The notes under the pieces: generated by a model | What the model was told of the DNA's origin: nothing | Databases searched by the model: none | Seen by the model: only the letters and a program-made list of their open reading frames with translations | Position numbers and translations under genes: made by a program | Part shown: positions 53,334-62,733 of the stretch, in pieces | Layout of the letters: the number at the start of each line of letters is the position of its first letter | Position numbering within the stretch: position 1 is the first letter of the stretch | From: Gemmatimonadota bacterium | GTDB taxonomy: Bacteria > Latescibacterota > UBA2968 > GCA-2709665 | Length of the DNA: 64,000 nucleotides | Direction: 5' to 3' | Assembly: GCA_028877215.1 (NCBI GenBank) | Contig: JAPPFJ010000010.1 | Coordinates: 124,001-188,000 of the forward strand

Positions 53334-54097
53334 GCCGGCCGTTCCCGCCGCCGCTGCCAGGCCACGACATCCGCATAAGGCACGTCGCCGCCGAATATGT
53401 CCAACGCACTGCCGATTGTCAGACCCACGCGCCCTCTTCCCAGCGTCTCGACGCGGTCCAGATCTTCCAGCCGCCGCGCGCCGCCCGCGTACGTCACGTC
53501 AATCGGCGACTCGGCCCCGAGCAGTTCCACAAGCGAATCCTCTATGCCCGTTTGTTTACCCTCTACGTCCACGCCGTGCACGAGAAACCCGTCGCAGAAA
53601 TCCGAGAGCCAGTTCAGCGTGGGTCCGTCCACCTCGACCCCGGTAAACCGCTGCCACAATTCGGTCACCACCAGGTAAGCGCCGCCTCGCCGCCGGCAAC
53701 TCAGGTCCAGCACCAGCCGGTCCCGACCTACAATGCGTACCATCCTGTCGAGCCGATCGGTATCTACACGCCCGTCTCGAAACACATACGAAGTGACGAT
53801 GACGTGGCTGGCGCCGGCGTTTAGAAATCGGCGCGCGTTTTCGGGCCGGATGCCGCCGCCCACCCGAAGCCCGCCAGGAAAGGCGGATAACGCTGACAGC
53901 GCGGCGGACTCATTGCCCGGCCCCAGCATGATCACGTGACCTCCCGGCAGATTGTCCGCCATGTACATCCTCGCGTAGTCGGCCGCCGCCCGGTCCGTCT
54001 CAAAGTTCGTCTCCGGCGCCGCGGCGCCGTGCAATGACCCGCCCACTATTTGAACCACGCGCCCGCCGCGCAGATCGATACAGGGCCTGAATCTCAC
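53330..54097 (-). CDS. hisA: HisA isomerase of the eukaryotic (HIS6) type
   Basis: A 255-aa TIM-barrel isomerase of histidine biosynthesis (ProFAR to PRFAR). It matches the fungal/plant HIS6 branch rather than ordinary bacterial HisA: CIDLRGGRVVQIVGGSL, the GHVIMLGPGNESAA segment, LRVGGGIRPEN, RLVLDLSCRR, FLVHGVDVEGKQTGIEDSLV and TYAGGARRLEDL, then SALDIFGGD near the end. Length also fits HIS6 (about 260 aa). The GTG at 54097 has AGGAG 5 nt upstream; the open frame continues upstream to 54460 through non-coding sequence. No other his gene is nearby. It is coupled to thiL by a 4-nt overlap. Confidence 0.88.
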   Translation of the reverse strand: MRFRPCIDLRGGRVVQIVGGSLHGAAAPETNFETDRAAADYARMYMADNLPGGHVIMLGPGNESAALSALSAFPGGLRVGGGIRPENARRFLNAGASHVIVTSYVFRDGRVDTDRLDRMVRIVGRDRLVLDLSCRRRGGAYLVVTELWQRFTGVEVDGPTLNWLSDFCDGFLVHGVDVEGKQTGIEDSLVELLGAESPIDVTYAGGARRLEDLDRVETLGRGRVGLTIGSALDIFGGDVPYADVVAWQRRRERPA

Positions 54098-54265
54098 GGA
54101 TACTCCTAAGAAACCGGCTGAAATCCCGGCAGGCTTCGCGCGGCCGAAACCGCGCATGCCCCGAGCAGGTTCACGCAGAAATCGCCGACAAGGGCGGATG
54201 AACAGCCGGGATAATATAACGTACAGTACCACCCACTTCAACCCCGGCCCATCCGTGACATGAAC

Positions 54266-54292
54266 AAAAAAACCGGAGGGTTGCGCCTCCGG
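54266..54292 (-). terminator. Rho-independent terminator after the RND transporter gene
   Basis: On the minus strand CCGGAGG (54292-54286), a 6-nt loop and CCTCCGG (54279-54273) are followed by seven Ts (54272-54266). It lies about 70 nt beyond the RND stop and isolates the hisA-thiL pair from it. Confidence 0.88.
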
Positions 54293-54360
54293 CTCATACA
54301 TCAACCGTGGATAAGCAGCCACCCGCCGCGGAAGGAGCGGGGGCCGGTCCGCCCGTGCGA

Positions 54361-57300
54361 TCAGTCGTCCGCCGGCTGTTCGCTGACGGTCCGGCGGAAA
54401 AACGCGGCTCGAACGACTACTTTCAGAAACGTCCGCAAGTCGTCCAGAAGTGTGTAGCATATGGGCACAAGCAGCAGGGTCATAAACGTCGAAACCAGCA
54501 ACCCGCCCATCATAGTCCGTCCCAGCGGGGCATAGGGAATCCCGATCAGATTGCTATTCCCCAATGCCATTGGCAACAGGCCGAACACCGTGGTGAACGT
54601 TGTCATCAGAATGGGACGAAACCGGTTGTGTCCTGCCTCCAGAATTGCGTCCGTGCGGCTGAGGCCTTCCAGGCGCATCCGGTTGATCATATCCACCAGC
54701 ACGATGGCGTTGTTTACGACGACGCCGATAAGTACGATCATGCCGATGCTGGCCATCATGTCCATTGGCGTGCCGGTCAGATAGAGCGCCCAGTACACCC
54801 CAAGGAACGAAAACGGAATGGAAAACAACACCGAGAAAGGCAGGACCACGGACTCGAACAACACACCCATCAGGAGAAAGACACAGGTAACGGCCATCAC
54901 CACCGCGAATAGTGTATCGTTGTCGGACTCCCGGAACTTTGCGAACCGTTCTCCCTTGTTCCACGAATATCCCCTGGGCATTTCGAAACCGTCCATCGCC
55001 CGGTCGACTTCGGCGTACAGGCTCTTAAGATCGTCCTTTGTCGTAAACGCTTTCACCTCCAGGCGTGTCTTACCGTCTTCCCGCCGTATTCTCCCGCGCC
55101 CCGGCGTTACCTTAAAGCTGGCCAGTTCGGAAAGCGGGATCATCTCCCCCGATGCGGACCTGAACATGAAACTCTTGAGATGATGCAGCGTCTGCCGGTC
55201 CGCCTCTTCCAGGTACAGGCGCGTTTCCACCTCCCGCTCACCGGACTGGAACCGGGGCAGGCTCACGCCCTGCATTGTGAAGGCAAGCGTCCGCGCCACG
55301 ACCTGCGGAGAAATCCCGTAGCGCCTTGCCCGCTCGCGGTCGATGTGGACCTGTGCCTCGTCCGTGGAACGTTCCAGGTCCGAGTCGACGTTCACCACCG
55401 AGGGTATCGCCCGGAGCCGGCGCTCGACTTCGGTTACGAGACCCGCCAGCGCCTCGGTGTCGTCTCCGTAGAGGTAAACGGAAACTGAAGGGTCACCGCC
55501 CCCGCGGGCCCGGCTTTCCACGCCTATGCGCACCCCCACGTACTTGGGCATCTTCTGTTTCAGGTCCTTAATGACTTCCGTTCGTTCCATCGCATTGTCG
55601 ACCGGCACCCCCAGACCCGACCTCAGGTTCTTGTACGCGACGTACCACCACGCCTCATTGGGATCCGAATCCAGAAAGATCTCGAAATTCCCACGGGTCT
55701 TGCGGAACCACGACCGGATGGTCCTGATACCGTACGCCTCCCGCCTGGAATCCAGGAATTCTTCCACTTCGTTCATTAATTCAAAGGTTTCATACGTCGT
55801 GAAATCGCGGGGCGTTCGAATATTGATATCGATATCGTTGATATTTCCACGGGAGGCATCAGAGCGTTTTATCCTGTCGGCCGGAATCGCAATGGTTGCA
55901 AATACCGCGAGGAGGATCAATATGGCGTCCCGGCGATGGCTCAGCGCCCACTTCAGAACGCGACCATAACGCATCCGGGCCCAGCCGATGGACTTCGAGT
56001 CCGGCTTGATGCGGCCGCCCCCGAAGCGCACCGAGGCCAGCGGGATGATCAGCAGCGCGACGAACAACGACCCCACCAGCATCACGATCACAGGAACGCC
56101 CATCCGGGAAAGATAGAACGTCATACCGACGTTGCCGGTCATCAACATCAGGGGCAGAAAGACGACGACGGTGGTCAGCGTTGCCATGGTAATCGCCATG
56201 GCGACCTCGCTGGCGCCCGAGACGGCAGCAGTTTTCGGCGTCTCGCCCTTCTCCCTCCGGCGGTAGATATTCTCCAGAATGACGACCGCATTGTCGACAA
56301 CCATCCCCACGCCTACCATCAGACCCATCATCGTCATGAGATTCAGGGACCACCCGGAAAAATAAAGCACCGTAACCGTCATCATCGCGCACAGCGGAAT
56401 CGACAGGGTGATGATGGCCGTCATTCGGATGACACGCAGAAAGAACAGCAGGATCAGCGCGGCAAACAGCCCGCCCCAGAGGCCCGTATTTCTCAGAGTC
56501 GCAACAGACGCCCGGATGAGTTCGCCCTGGTTGAAGAACACGTTGAATTGCACTTTCCCGTCCAGGGCAGTCCCGTTCTCGATCTCGATGAGCGCCTCCG
56601 AAACGCGGTCGCAAACCGTAGCGATGTCCGCCCCTGACTCGGCCTTGATCCCCACGGAAGAAGCTGGCTGGCCGTCGATTCTCTGATACCAACTCCGGGC
56701 TGGAACGTCGTAGACCACGTCGGCGACTTCCCGCAATCTGACGCCGCCCTGCCGGGTACCGACGGGGATATTGCCGACCTCCTCGAGGCTGCGGTACCGG
56801 GCGAGCGAACGGACGTAGAATTTCTTCGTCCCCTCGTTCACATAGCCGCTCTTGAGCGCGAAGTTGTCGCTTTGCAGCCTTTGAACCATTTCGTAGACGT
56901 TCACGCCCCTCGCGACCAGTTTGTCACGGTCGATTTCGATCATCACCTCTTTCGGGTCCGCACCCCAGAGTTCCACCCTTGCCACGCCTTCGATGCGTTC
57001 CAGAGGTCGTTGCACATGGGTTTCCAGGTAACGGTACACGTCTACGATCGAGGAGTCGAGGGCCGCACCTACCCACATGATATTCCAGCCTTCGTCGTTG
57101 TACTTCCACACGAATATCCGATCCCGGACCTCCTCCGGCAGGTCAGGTTTGAGACGATCCAGTTGATCACGCAACTGGTTGTACGCCAGGGTCATGTCGG
57201 CATCCTGCTGAAACCGCAGTGGCGCGCCGACGCCCCGGCTGTCCGTGTACGTCCGGACGCGTTCGATTCCCTTTATTGTCCGCAGGCGCTCCTCCAGGGG

Positions 57301-57519
57301 GCGCGTGATCTGCTGTTCGACCTCCTGAGGCGTGGCGGTCGAACCGGGATACCGGACGCTCAACCACAGAAACGGCGGCTCGAATCCCGTCGGCATCATC
57401 TTTACCGCGATCCGGGAATAGCCCACGGCGCCCATCACGAGCAGCGCCAACAGGCACACCGTTATCGTCACGGGTCTATTGACGGAGATACGCGTTAGAA
57501 GGGAAGATCGATTGTTCAT
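54361..57519 (-). CDS. RND-family (AcrB-like) inner-membrane efflux transporter
   Basis: A 1052-aa RND pump with the duplicated 12-helix plan. A first helix near residue 20 precedes a periplasmic porter region (GIERVRTYTDSRGVGAPLRF). A second helix bundle at about 340-490 includes GVGMVVDNAVVILENIYRRR, with the proton-relay-type Asp. A second periplasmic half and helices around 860-1010 follow (IGMIVLIGVVVNNAIVLVDM, FRPILMTTFTTVFGLLP). The membrane-fusion protein and outer-membrane channel genes are not adjacent downstream; the 482 bp upstream are repeat sequence. Proton-driven export of drugs, lipids or metals is inferred. Confidence 0.95.
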   Translation of the reverse strand: MNNRSSLLTRISVNRPVTITVCLLALLVMGAVGYSRIAVKMMPTGFEPPFLWLSVRYPGSTATPQEVEQQITRPLEERLRTIKGIERVRTYTDSRGVGAPLRFQQDADMTLAYNQLRDQLDRLKPDLPEEVRDRIFVWKYNDEGWNIMWVGAALDSSIVDVYRYLETHVQRPLERIEGVARVELWGADPKEVMIEIDRDKLVARGVNVYEMVQRLQSDNFALKSGYVNEGTKKFYVRSLARYRSLEEVGNIPVGTRQGGVRLREVADVVYDVPARSWYQRIDGQPASSVGIKAESGADIATVCDRVSEALIEIENGTALDGKVQFNVFFNQGELIRASVATLRNTGLWGGLFAALILLFFLRVIRMTAIITLSIPLCAMMTVTVLYFSGWSLNLMTMMGLMVGVGMVVDNAVVILENIYRRREKGETPKTAAVSGASEVAMAITMATLTTVVVFLPLMLMTGNVGMTFYLSRMGVPVIVMLVGSLFVALLIIPLASVRFGGGRIKPDSKSIGWARMRYGRVLKWALSHRRDAILILLAVFATIAIPADRIKRSDASRGNINDIDINIRTPRDFTTYETFELMNEVEEFLDSRREAYGIRTIRSWFRKTRGNFEIFLDSDPNEAWWYVAYKNLRSGLGVPVDNAMERTEVIKDLKQKMPKYVGVRIGVESRARGGGDPSVSVYLYGDDTEALAGLVTEVERRLRAIPSVVNVDSDLERSTDEAQVHIDRERARRYGISPQVVARTLAFTMQGVSLPRFQSGEREVETRLYLEEADRQTLHHLKSFMFRSASGEMIPLSELASFKVTPGRGRIRREDGKTRLEVKAFTTKDDLKSLYAEVDRAMDGFEMPRGYSWNKGERFAKFRESDNDTLFAVVMAVTCVFLLMGVLFESVVLPFSVLFSIPFSFLGVYWALYLTGTPMDMMASIGMIVLIGVVVNNAIVLVDMINRMRLEGLSRTDAILEAGHNRFRPILMTTFTTVFGLLPMALGNSNLIGIPYAPLGRTMMGGLLVSTFMTLLLVPICYTLLDDLRTFLKVVVRAAFFRRTVSEQPADD

Positions 57520-58001
57520 AGCGACGATAATCCGTCTGTCTCAGGTTGTCAGCCCGGCCTCCGGCGGCTTGCCCTGCCCTGAGACGCTCCCTGAGCCATA
57601 GTCCTGAGCCTGCCGAAGGGATGTCGAAGGGTCGGCGAAGGGCTATCGGATACCTGAGATCGGCGCACCCAAAAGCTCGCGAAGAGTTACAAAAAGCGGG
57701 CATTTCGACAAGCTCAATGACCACGCGTCGACAAGGAGTTTCGACCGACTCCGCTTGTAAAAAGAACCCCTCGCAACAGGACTGGATGAAACGGTCGAAT
57801 GAAAGGCGACATATCTCCCAGATGGAACATGGAGCAAAATTGCGGGCCCTTCGCGTAATGGCGACTGATACATGCCATATCCTTTTGACGCATCAACCCC
57901 CAAAATGATTCATACCTGCTGTTAGTTGCACAGCAGCGCCGGCAGGCGTCGAGCGGGAAACGGAACAGAACGTACGGGCTGAACGGACATTTGTCCGGAG
58001 A
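57520..58001. repeat. Non-coding gap with degenerate dispersed repeats
   Basis: This 482-bp gap contains CCTGAGCCTGCCGAAGGGATG (57602-57622), then TGTCGAAGGG (57622-57631), and TTTCGACAAGCTCAATGACC (57704-57723). These are copies of the CTGAGCCTGTCGAAGG / TTCGACAAGCTCA palindromic repeat seen in many bacterial genomes. An open frame across it (57546-57908) translates the repeat itself and is not a gene. The region upstream of the RND start has no clear promoter to my eye. Confidence 0.6.
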
Positions 58002-58352
58002 CTACAGCCAAGACCTGTCCACGATGCGCCGCAGCGCTTTCTTTCGCGCCTGACGGCGTTTCTGTTCCATGCGCTTTTCTCTGGAGATACGCGAAGGCCG
58101 GGTAGGTATACGGGGTTTGGCCGTGTGGTTCAACCCGATGAGTTTTCGACGGAGACGCTGGAGGGCAAGGTCCCGGTTGCGTCCCTGGTGGCGATGTTCG
58201 GACGCAACGACCTTGATGCCGGAGGGAAGGTGTACAAGTCTGACCGCGCTTTCAACCTTATTGCGGCGCTGGCCGCCCGGTCCACTGCCGCGAAAGGGAT
58301 GGAATTGCACTTCCTTGAGGAGGACGTCAGGATTGGTGTTGTAGCGCGGCAT
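58002..58352 (-). CDS. Release-factor-like GGQ-domain protein
   Basis: A 116-aa protein comprising just the class I release-factor catalytic domain. The peptidyl-tRNA hydrolysis motif is GSGPGGQRRNKVESAVRLVH, followed by PSGIKVVASEHRHQGRNRDL and a Lys/Arg-rich C-terminal tail (KRMEQKRRQARKKALRRIVD). ArfB (YaeJ)-type rescue factors have this layout, with a basic tail that enters the empty mRNA channel of stalled ribosomes. Sequence around HRHQGRNRDLA is also like RF homologues of the PrfH/RF-like group. Ribosome rescue is the likeliest role; the exact subfamily is uncertain. Confidence 0.85.
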   Translation of the reverse strand: MPRYNTNPDVLLKEVQFHPFRGSGPGGQRRNKVESAVRLVHLPSGIKVVASEHRHQGRNRDLALQRLRRKLIGLNHTAKPRIPTRPSRISREKRMEQKRRQARKKALRRIVDRSWL

Positions 58353-58427
58353 GTCGGGATCCCTGGCTATTCTCCGCGGTCGCGGCCTCGTCGGACCGGA
58401 TCGAATGCGGGATCCTGCGACCCTGTT

Positions 58428-59654
58428 CTACAGCAATCCGGCCCGGCGGAGGGCGTCGGCCATGACGCTTTCAGATTTGTCGTCGGACGAATTTTCCTTG
58501 ATCTTGAACGCTTCGATTTCCTTAACTTCAACGGCCTTCTTTTCTTCTTCCTGAAGGTCGCGTATGGAAAGTGAGATGCGTTTCTTGTCCCGGTCGATTT
58601 TCCGGATCCGGGCGCGAACTTCCTGCCCTACCGAAACGGCGTCATCCGGCCGCGCAACGCGGCTTCGGGCGAGTTGCGAGACGTGAACCAGGCCTTCCAC
58701 ACCCGGAACCACTTCGACAAAAGCGCCGAACTGCTGGATCGAGACGACTTTGCCTGTGATGACCTCCCCCTCCTGCAACTTCTCCAATGCGCCGTCCCAG
58801 GGATCGGGCAGCAGGGCCTTTATGGAAAGTGAGATCCGCTCTTTGTCTCCGCCGAGGCCCTTGAGTTCGAGGATCTTCACGTTGACTTCCTCGCCGGACC
58901 GGAGTACGTCCTTCGGATGCCCGACGCGGTTGTGCGCAATTTCCGAAATGTGCACCAGACCCTCCACGCCTCCGAGATCGACAAAGGCTCCGAACCGCTC
59001 AAGCCTGGTAATCTTCCCGCTGACTTCGGCGCCTTCGTTCAGCTTCTCGCGCAACTCATCGGCGCGACGGGCGGCCTCGGCTTCGAGATGGGCTCGGCGT
59101 GACAGGACGATGTTGCGGCCCCGGCCCCGGAATTCGACAATTTTAAATGTAAGGGTCTGCCCGGCATAGGAGGCGAGATCCTTGCTGTAACCCGTATCGA
59201 TCTGGGAAACGGGACAAAAAGCCCGTCGGCCGCCGAGATTGACGACCAGACCGCCGGAGTTGAATCCGGTTACCCGTCCGTCGACCGGTATATTGTTTTC
59301 GTAGGCCTGGCGCAGCATCTGGACATTGCCGGTCCGCCGGGACAGGGTCAATCGAACTTCATTCTCCACAGAGGCGACAAAGGCTTCGATGGTATCGCCG
59401 ACGCTACAGGAGACCTCGCCTTGCTCGTTCTTCAGTTCCTGGACGTCGATAACGGCTTCGCTTCGGCCTCCATAGTCCACAAACACGGAAGATTCATCGA
59501 TCGACTGAATGTGACCCGACAGTCTCTGGCCCACGGAAAGTAACGGGGCGGGCGCCTGATCCGGCTCACCTTCCAGCAAGGCTGCGAATTCGTCGCTGGA
59601 ACGGTCTGCGACGTATTTCTCGTCCATTTCGTTCACATTCTGCGGTTCTTTCAT
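58428..59654 (-). CDS. S1 RNA-binding domain protein (ribosomal protein S1-like)
   Basis: A 408-aa protein with four S1 OB-fold domains at about 42-110, 120-190, 205-280 and 290-365: GHIQSIDESSVFVDYGG; GRVTGFNSGGLVVNLGGRRA; GKITRLERFGAFVDLGGVEG; GKVVSIQQFGAFVEVVPGVE. The last two are closest to canonical S1 (GLVHISEI and GLVHVSQL). The tail is acidic/Lys-rich. It is shorter than E. coli S1 (six domains) and similar to the four-domain proteins of Gram-positive bacteria. It could be the cell's S1 or a paralogue. The ATG at 59654 has AAGGAG about 15 nt upstream, a long spacing. Confidence 0.88.
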   Translation of the reverse strand: MKEPQNVNEMDEKYVADRSSDEFAALLEGEPDQAPAPLLSVGQRLSGHIQSIDESSVFVDYGGRSEAVIDVQELKNEQGEVSCSVGDTIEAFVASVENEVRLTLSRRTGNVQMLRQAYENNIPVDGRVTGFNSGGLVVNLGGRRAFCPVSQIDTGYSKDLASYAGQTLTFKIVEFRGRGRNIVLSRRAHLEAEAARRADELREKLNEGAEVSGKITRLERFGAFVDLGGVEGLVHISEIAHNRVGHPKDVLRSGEEVNVKILELKGLGGDKERISLSIKALLPDPWDGALEKLQEGEVITGKVVSIQQFGAFVEVVPGVEGLVHVSQLARSRVARPDDAVSVGQEVRARIRKIDRDKKRISLSIRDLQEEEKKAVEVKEIEAFKIKENSSDDKSESVMADALRRAGLL

Positions 59655-59975
59655 GCGGCTTCTCTCAAGCTCCTTTTCCGGCGATGTTCGATCATTTCCC
59701 CACGCGCTCGCCGGGCGCGCGCGGCGCGGGGATCCCAGGCAGGAAACCCTCGGATCAAGACACATAAAGGTATGAGAAAATTACAAAGACGCAAGGTTTT
59801 TTTGGCAATTTCGAACTGGCGGCACCGGCAATACAACCGCGCGACTGCGGTTGTGAACGGTTCCGTTTTCAGATGTCTCTCGAATCTCATCGTTGATCGC
59901 GCAGGGTCGTTATGGTATATTTCTTCGGGATCCGGAGCAACGCAATAAACAGCATTCACCGACAGGGAACGGAAG
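59655..59975. other. Intergenic region between the S1-like gene and the dipeptidase gene
   Basis: This 321-bp gap between divergent genes has an AT-rich centre (59760-59815) likely to hold the promoter of the S1-like gene, whose leader would be about 100 nt. No reliable -35/-10 pair, RNA gene or coding frame was found. Confidence 0.5.
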
Positions 59976-61187
59976 ATGAACGAAACAATCGAAGGTGCGC
60001 GGCAGGTTGCGCTTCAGGTATTGAAGCCGCGCAAGAAAGAGCTGGAACACGGGTTGGCGTTACACGCGGAATCCATCGTGTGCGACACGTACGGATTCGC
60101 GCCCCGGGCCGCAATCGATGGAGACGCGATGGCCGCCGCCATCGAAGCCGGTGCGTCAGAGCCGGAGCTGAACGACATGAACGAGGAGATGTCGATGACC
60201 CGGTGCGCAACCGATCCTGACGAGCGCACGGAGTTTCAGAACGCGTGGCGGTCGAGCGGCGTGACGTGCATCGTACAGAACGCCGGAGAGGAGGGGCAGG
60301 CGCCTCTGCGGCTGATCAAGCGTCTCGCGCGGTTTACCTATGTGGCGGACGTCATGCGCGATTTCCTGCTGCGGGCAACCACGCCCGCGGATATCGAGGC
60401 AGCCGGGAACCAGGACAAACAGTGTTTTTACATGAGCGGCAACGGGGTCCCCCTGTCTCAGGACTGGGTGTCCGTGGAGGAGGAACTCAGGTACATCCGG
60501 ATCTTCTTTCAACTGGGGATTCGGATGATGCACCTGACGTACAACCGGCGCAATATGCTGGGAGACGGGTGCGCCGAGCCGGCCAACGCGGGGTTGAGCG
60601 ATTTCGGGAGATCCGCGGTCGCCGAAATGAACCGTGTGGGCGTGATCGTGGACGTGGCGCACGCGGGCTGGCAGACCAGCCTTGAGGCGGCCAGGGCGTC
60701 CGCGGCCCCGATGGTGGCAAGCCACTCGGGCTGCTGTGCCGTGAACGAACACGTCCGATGCAAACCGGACAACGTGATCCGGGCGATTGCGGATACGGGC
60801 GGTTACGTGGGCATCTGCTGCATTCCGGCATTTCTGGGTCAAAGCGGAGACATACAGGCGCTGCTGGACCATGTCGACTATATGGTCAGGACGTTCGGGG
60901 CCGATCATGTGACGATCGGTACGGATACGGCGTACGCATCGCGCGCTGCCGCCGCTGAAAGGAGAAAGGCGCCGCGTTCCCGGGGGCGTCCGCGGTGGGC
61001 ATATTTCTGGCCGGCGGATGCGTTTGGCGACCACTGGCGGCAGGATCACATGGTGAAGAGTCTGGCGTGGACGAACTGGCCGCTCTTTACAGTAGGGATG
61101 GTCCAACGTGGACATTCGGATGCCGACATCCGCAAGATTCTTGGCGGCAACATGCTCCGCGTGGCGCGTGCCGCTCTGGCGGAATGA
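59976..61187 (+). CDS. M19 renal-dipeptidase family protein with altered metal site
   Basis: A 403-aa member of the membrane dipeptidase (M19) family, without a signal peptide. Retained hallmarks are MMHLTYNRRNMLGDGC, VIVDVAHAGWQTS (metal His), ASHSGCCAVNEHVR (metal His and Arg), GGYVGICCIPAFL and TIGTDTAYA (active-site Asp). The N-terminal HxD ligands (normally DGHND) are replaced by CDTYGF, and the bridging Glu (normally VEGG) aligns with SGNG. The binuclear zinc site therefore appears incomplete, so the enzyme may use one metal or act on a non-dipeptide substrate. AGGGAACGGAAG precedes the ATG. Confidence 0.85.
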   Translation: MNETIEGARQVALQVLKPRKKELEHGLALHAESIVCDTYGFAPRAAIDGDAMAAAIEAGASEPELNDMNEEMSMTRCATDPDERTEFQNAWRSSGVTCIVQNAGEEGQAPLRLIKRLARFTYVADVMRDFLLRATTPADIEAAGNQDKQCFYMSGNGVPLSQDWVSVEEELRYIRIFFQLGIRMMHLTYNRRNMLGDGCAEPANAGLSDFGRSAVAEMNRVGVIVDVAHAGWQTSLEAARASAAPMVASHSGCCAVNEHVRCKPDNVIRAIADTGGYVGICCIPAFLGQSGDIQALLDHVDYMVRTFGADHVTIGTDTAYASRAAAAERRKAPRSRGRPRWAYFWPADAFGDHWRQDHMVKSLAWTNWPLFTVGMVQRGHSDADIRKILGGNMLRVARAALAE

Positions 61188-61435
61188 ACGCGGTGGGTTG
61201 ATTTCCGACAGGGCCGGCTCGCCTTCATTAGCCCCAATTCGAGAAAAGCGCCAACCGGGCGTCGTGATAAAATCCTCCGAAACGGGGCGTAAACGTCGTC
61301 CGGAAGGACATTTTTTCGTTCACGTCCAGTGACCGGGTGTATCCTGATAATCCGCAGTTTAATCGCCTTCATCAACTTGCATGTACTCGATTTAACGTCC
61401 ACGAAAACATACGAATCATGGTTAAAGGATGCTCC

Positions 61436-62686
61436 ATGACTGGAATTCTCAATCTGTTGCCGTCTTTCGTGTTTTTCACCTTTGTGTCCCTGCTTCCGGC
61501 GCATGGACAGAGTCCGAGGCTGATATGGCAGCCCGAGGGACCCGTTTCGCAATGGTCGACAGGTCCGCTCACGGCGGATTTCGACAATGACGGCGTTGTT
61601 GGATTTTCGGATTTTCTGTTGTTCGCCCGCAGTTTCAACGCCCGGGATGGCGAGCCGGCGTACGACGCCAGGATGGACCTGAACGACGACGGAGCTATCG
61701 ATTTTTCCGATTTCGTTTCTTTCAGCGCCGCTTACGGAAGGCCTTCCGACGACGTATTCTCCAACCGATACGTCATCTACGCGCTCGACCCGTTGCTGGG
61801 GGGAATGGCGGTTATCGACTCGGACTCGCATCTGCTTTCGGAATACCTCAGGTTTCGAGGTCCGACCGGTATGGCGGTCTCGGCGGACGAACGGACAATC
61901 TACGTCTCGGAAGGATTCGGTCTCTTTGCAATAGATGAAAATCACGAAGCGCTGTTTTCGATCCCTACGGAATCGCAGGGGCGCGTGGTCCTGAGCCCGG
62001 ACGAGCGGATCGCATTTTTGACAGAGGAACGGCACGACCGACTGGTGGTCCTGGATCTGGTGGCACGTGTTCCCGCGGATACGATCTCGGTAGGCGAAAG
62101 GCCGATCGACGTGGCGATTACACCGGATGGCAGGAAGCTCTACGTGGCGAACGCCGACAGCCGCGACGTCTCGGTCATCGACGTGGAACGCGGGGAGGTC
62201 ACGGCCGCCATCATTATCGGCGGCGTTCCAGGTGAGATCGGCATTACGAAGGACGGCGCGCGGGCGTACGTGACCAACGTCGACCGAGGTGTCGTCTCCG
62301 TGCTGGATCTAAGTTCGGATCAGGTTGTAAGCGGCCTTCAGTTGAGTGGAGATTCTGCGCGTGGACTGGCGTTTTCACCAGACGGCGAAACGCTCTACGT
62401 GGCTTCGACGGGGACACGCTCCGGCGGATTTCTCGTAACCGTTGACGTACAACGCAATCTGATATCCCAGCGTCTCCGCGTCGGGGATGCCGCGTCCACG
62501 ATCGGCGTTGCTCCGGATGGCGCCCGCATCTACATCGGTACGCTTGTACTGGACGGCGGCGGACCTGGGCTGAGCGCCATCGACCTGAAGGACGGGCGCG
62601 TCATGGGCCGGTTGCTGGGCATCGACTTCATCGCGCAGTTTGCCTTCCGCACCCTTTCTCAGACTCAATCCGTCCGCGAAAATTGA
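61436..62686 (+). CDS. Secreted dockerin-like/YVTN beta-propeller protein
   Basis: A 416-aa exported protein. The signal peptide MTGILNLLPSFVFFTFVSLL ends near PAHGQS. Residues about 45-110 contain two EF-hand-like calcium loops, DFDNDGVVGFSDFLLFARSF and DLNDDGAIDFSDFVSFSAAY, the dockerin type I pattern. The remainder is a seven-blade-like propeller built of YVTN/NHL repeats (GRKLYVANADSRDVSVIDVE; GARAYVTNVDRGVVSVLDLS; GETLYVASTGTRSGGF). It probably serves as a surface or periplasmic binding protein. The ATG at 61436 has AAAGGA 6 nt upstream; longer frames to 61337 are not supported. Confidence 0.85.
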   Translation: MTGILNLLPSFVFFTFVSLLPAHGQSPRLIWQPEGPVSQWSTGPLTADFDNDGVVGFSDFLLFARSFNARDGEPAYDARMDLNDDGAIDFSDFVSFSAAYGRPSDDVFSNRYVIYALDPLLGGMAVIDSDSHLLSEYLRFRGPTGMAVSADERTIYVSEGFGLFAIDENHEALFSIPTESQGRVVLSPDERIAFLTEERHDRLVVLDLVARVPADTISVGERPIDVAITPDGRKLYVANADSRDVSVIDVERGEVTAAIIIGGVPGEIGITKDGARAYVTNVDRGVVSVLDLSSDQVVSGLQLSGDSARGLAFSPDGETLYVASTGTRSGGFLVTVDVQRNLISQRLRVGDAASTIGVAPDGARIYIGTLVLDGGGPGLSAIDLKDGRVMGRLLGIDFIAQFAFRTLSQTQSVREN

Positions 62687-62733
62687 CCCTCCGCGGACCC
62701 CTGCCGCACCACCGTCGCCAGGTCGCCCAATCC

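Noticed and set aside
57546..57908. A 120-codon plus-strand open frame
   Set aside because: It translates the dispersed CTGAGCCTGTCGAAGG repeat, a common source of false gene calls.
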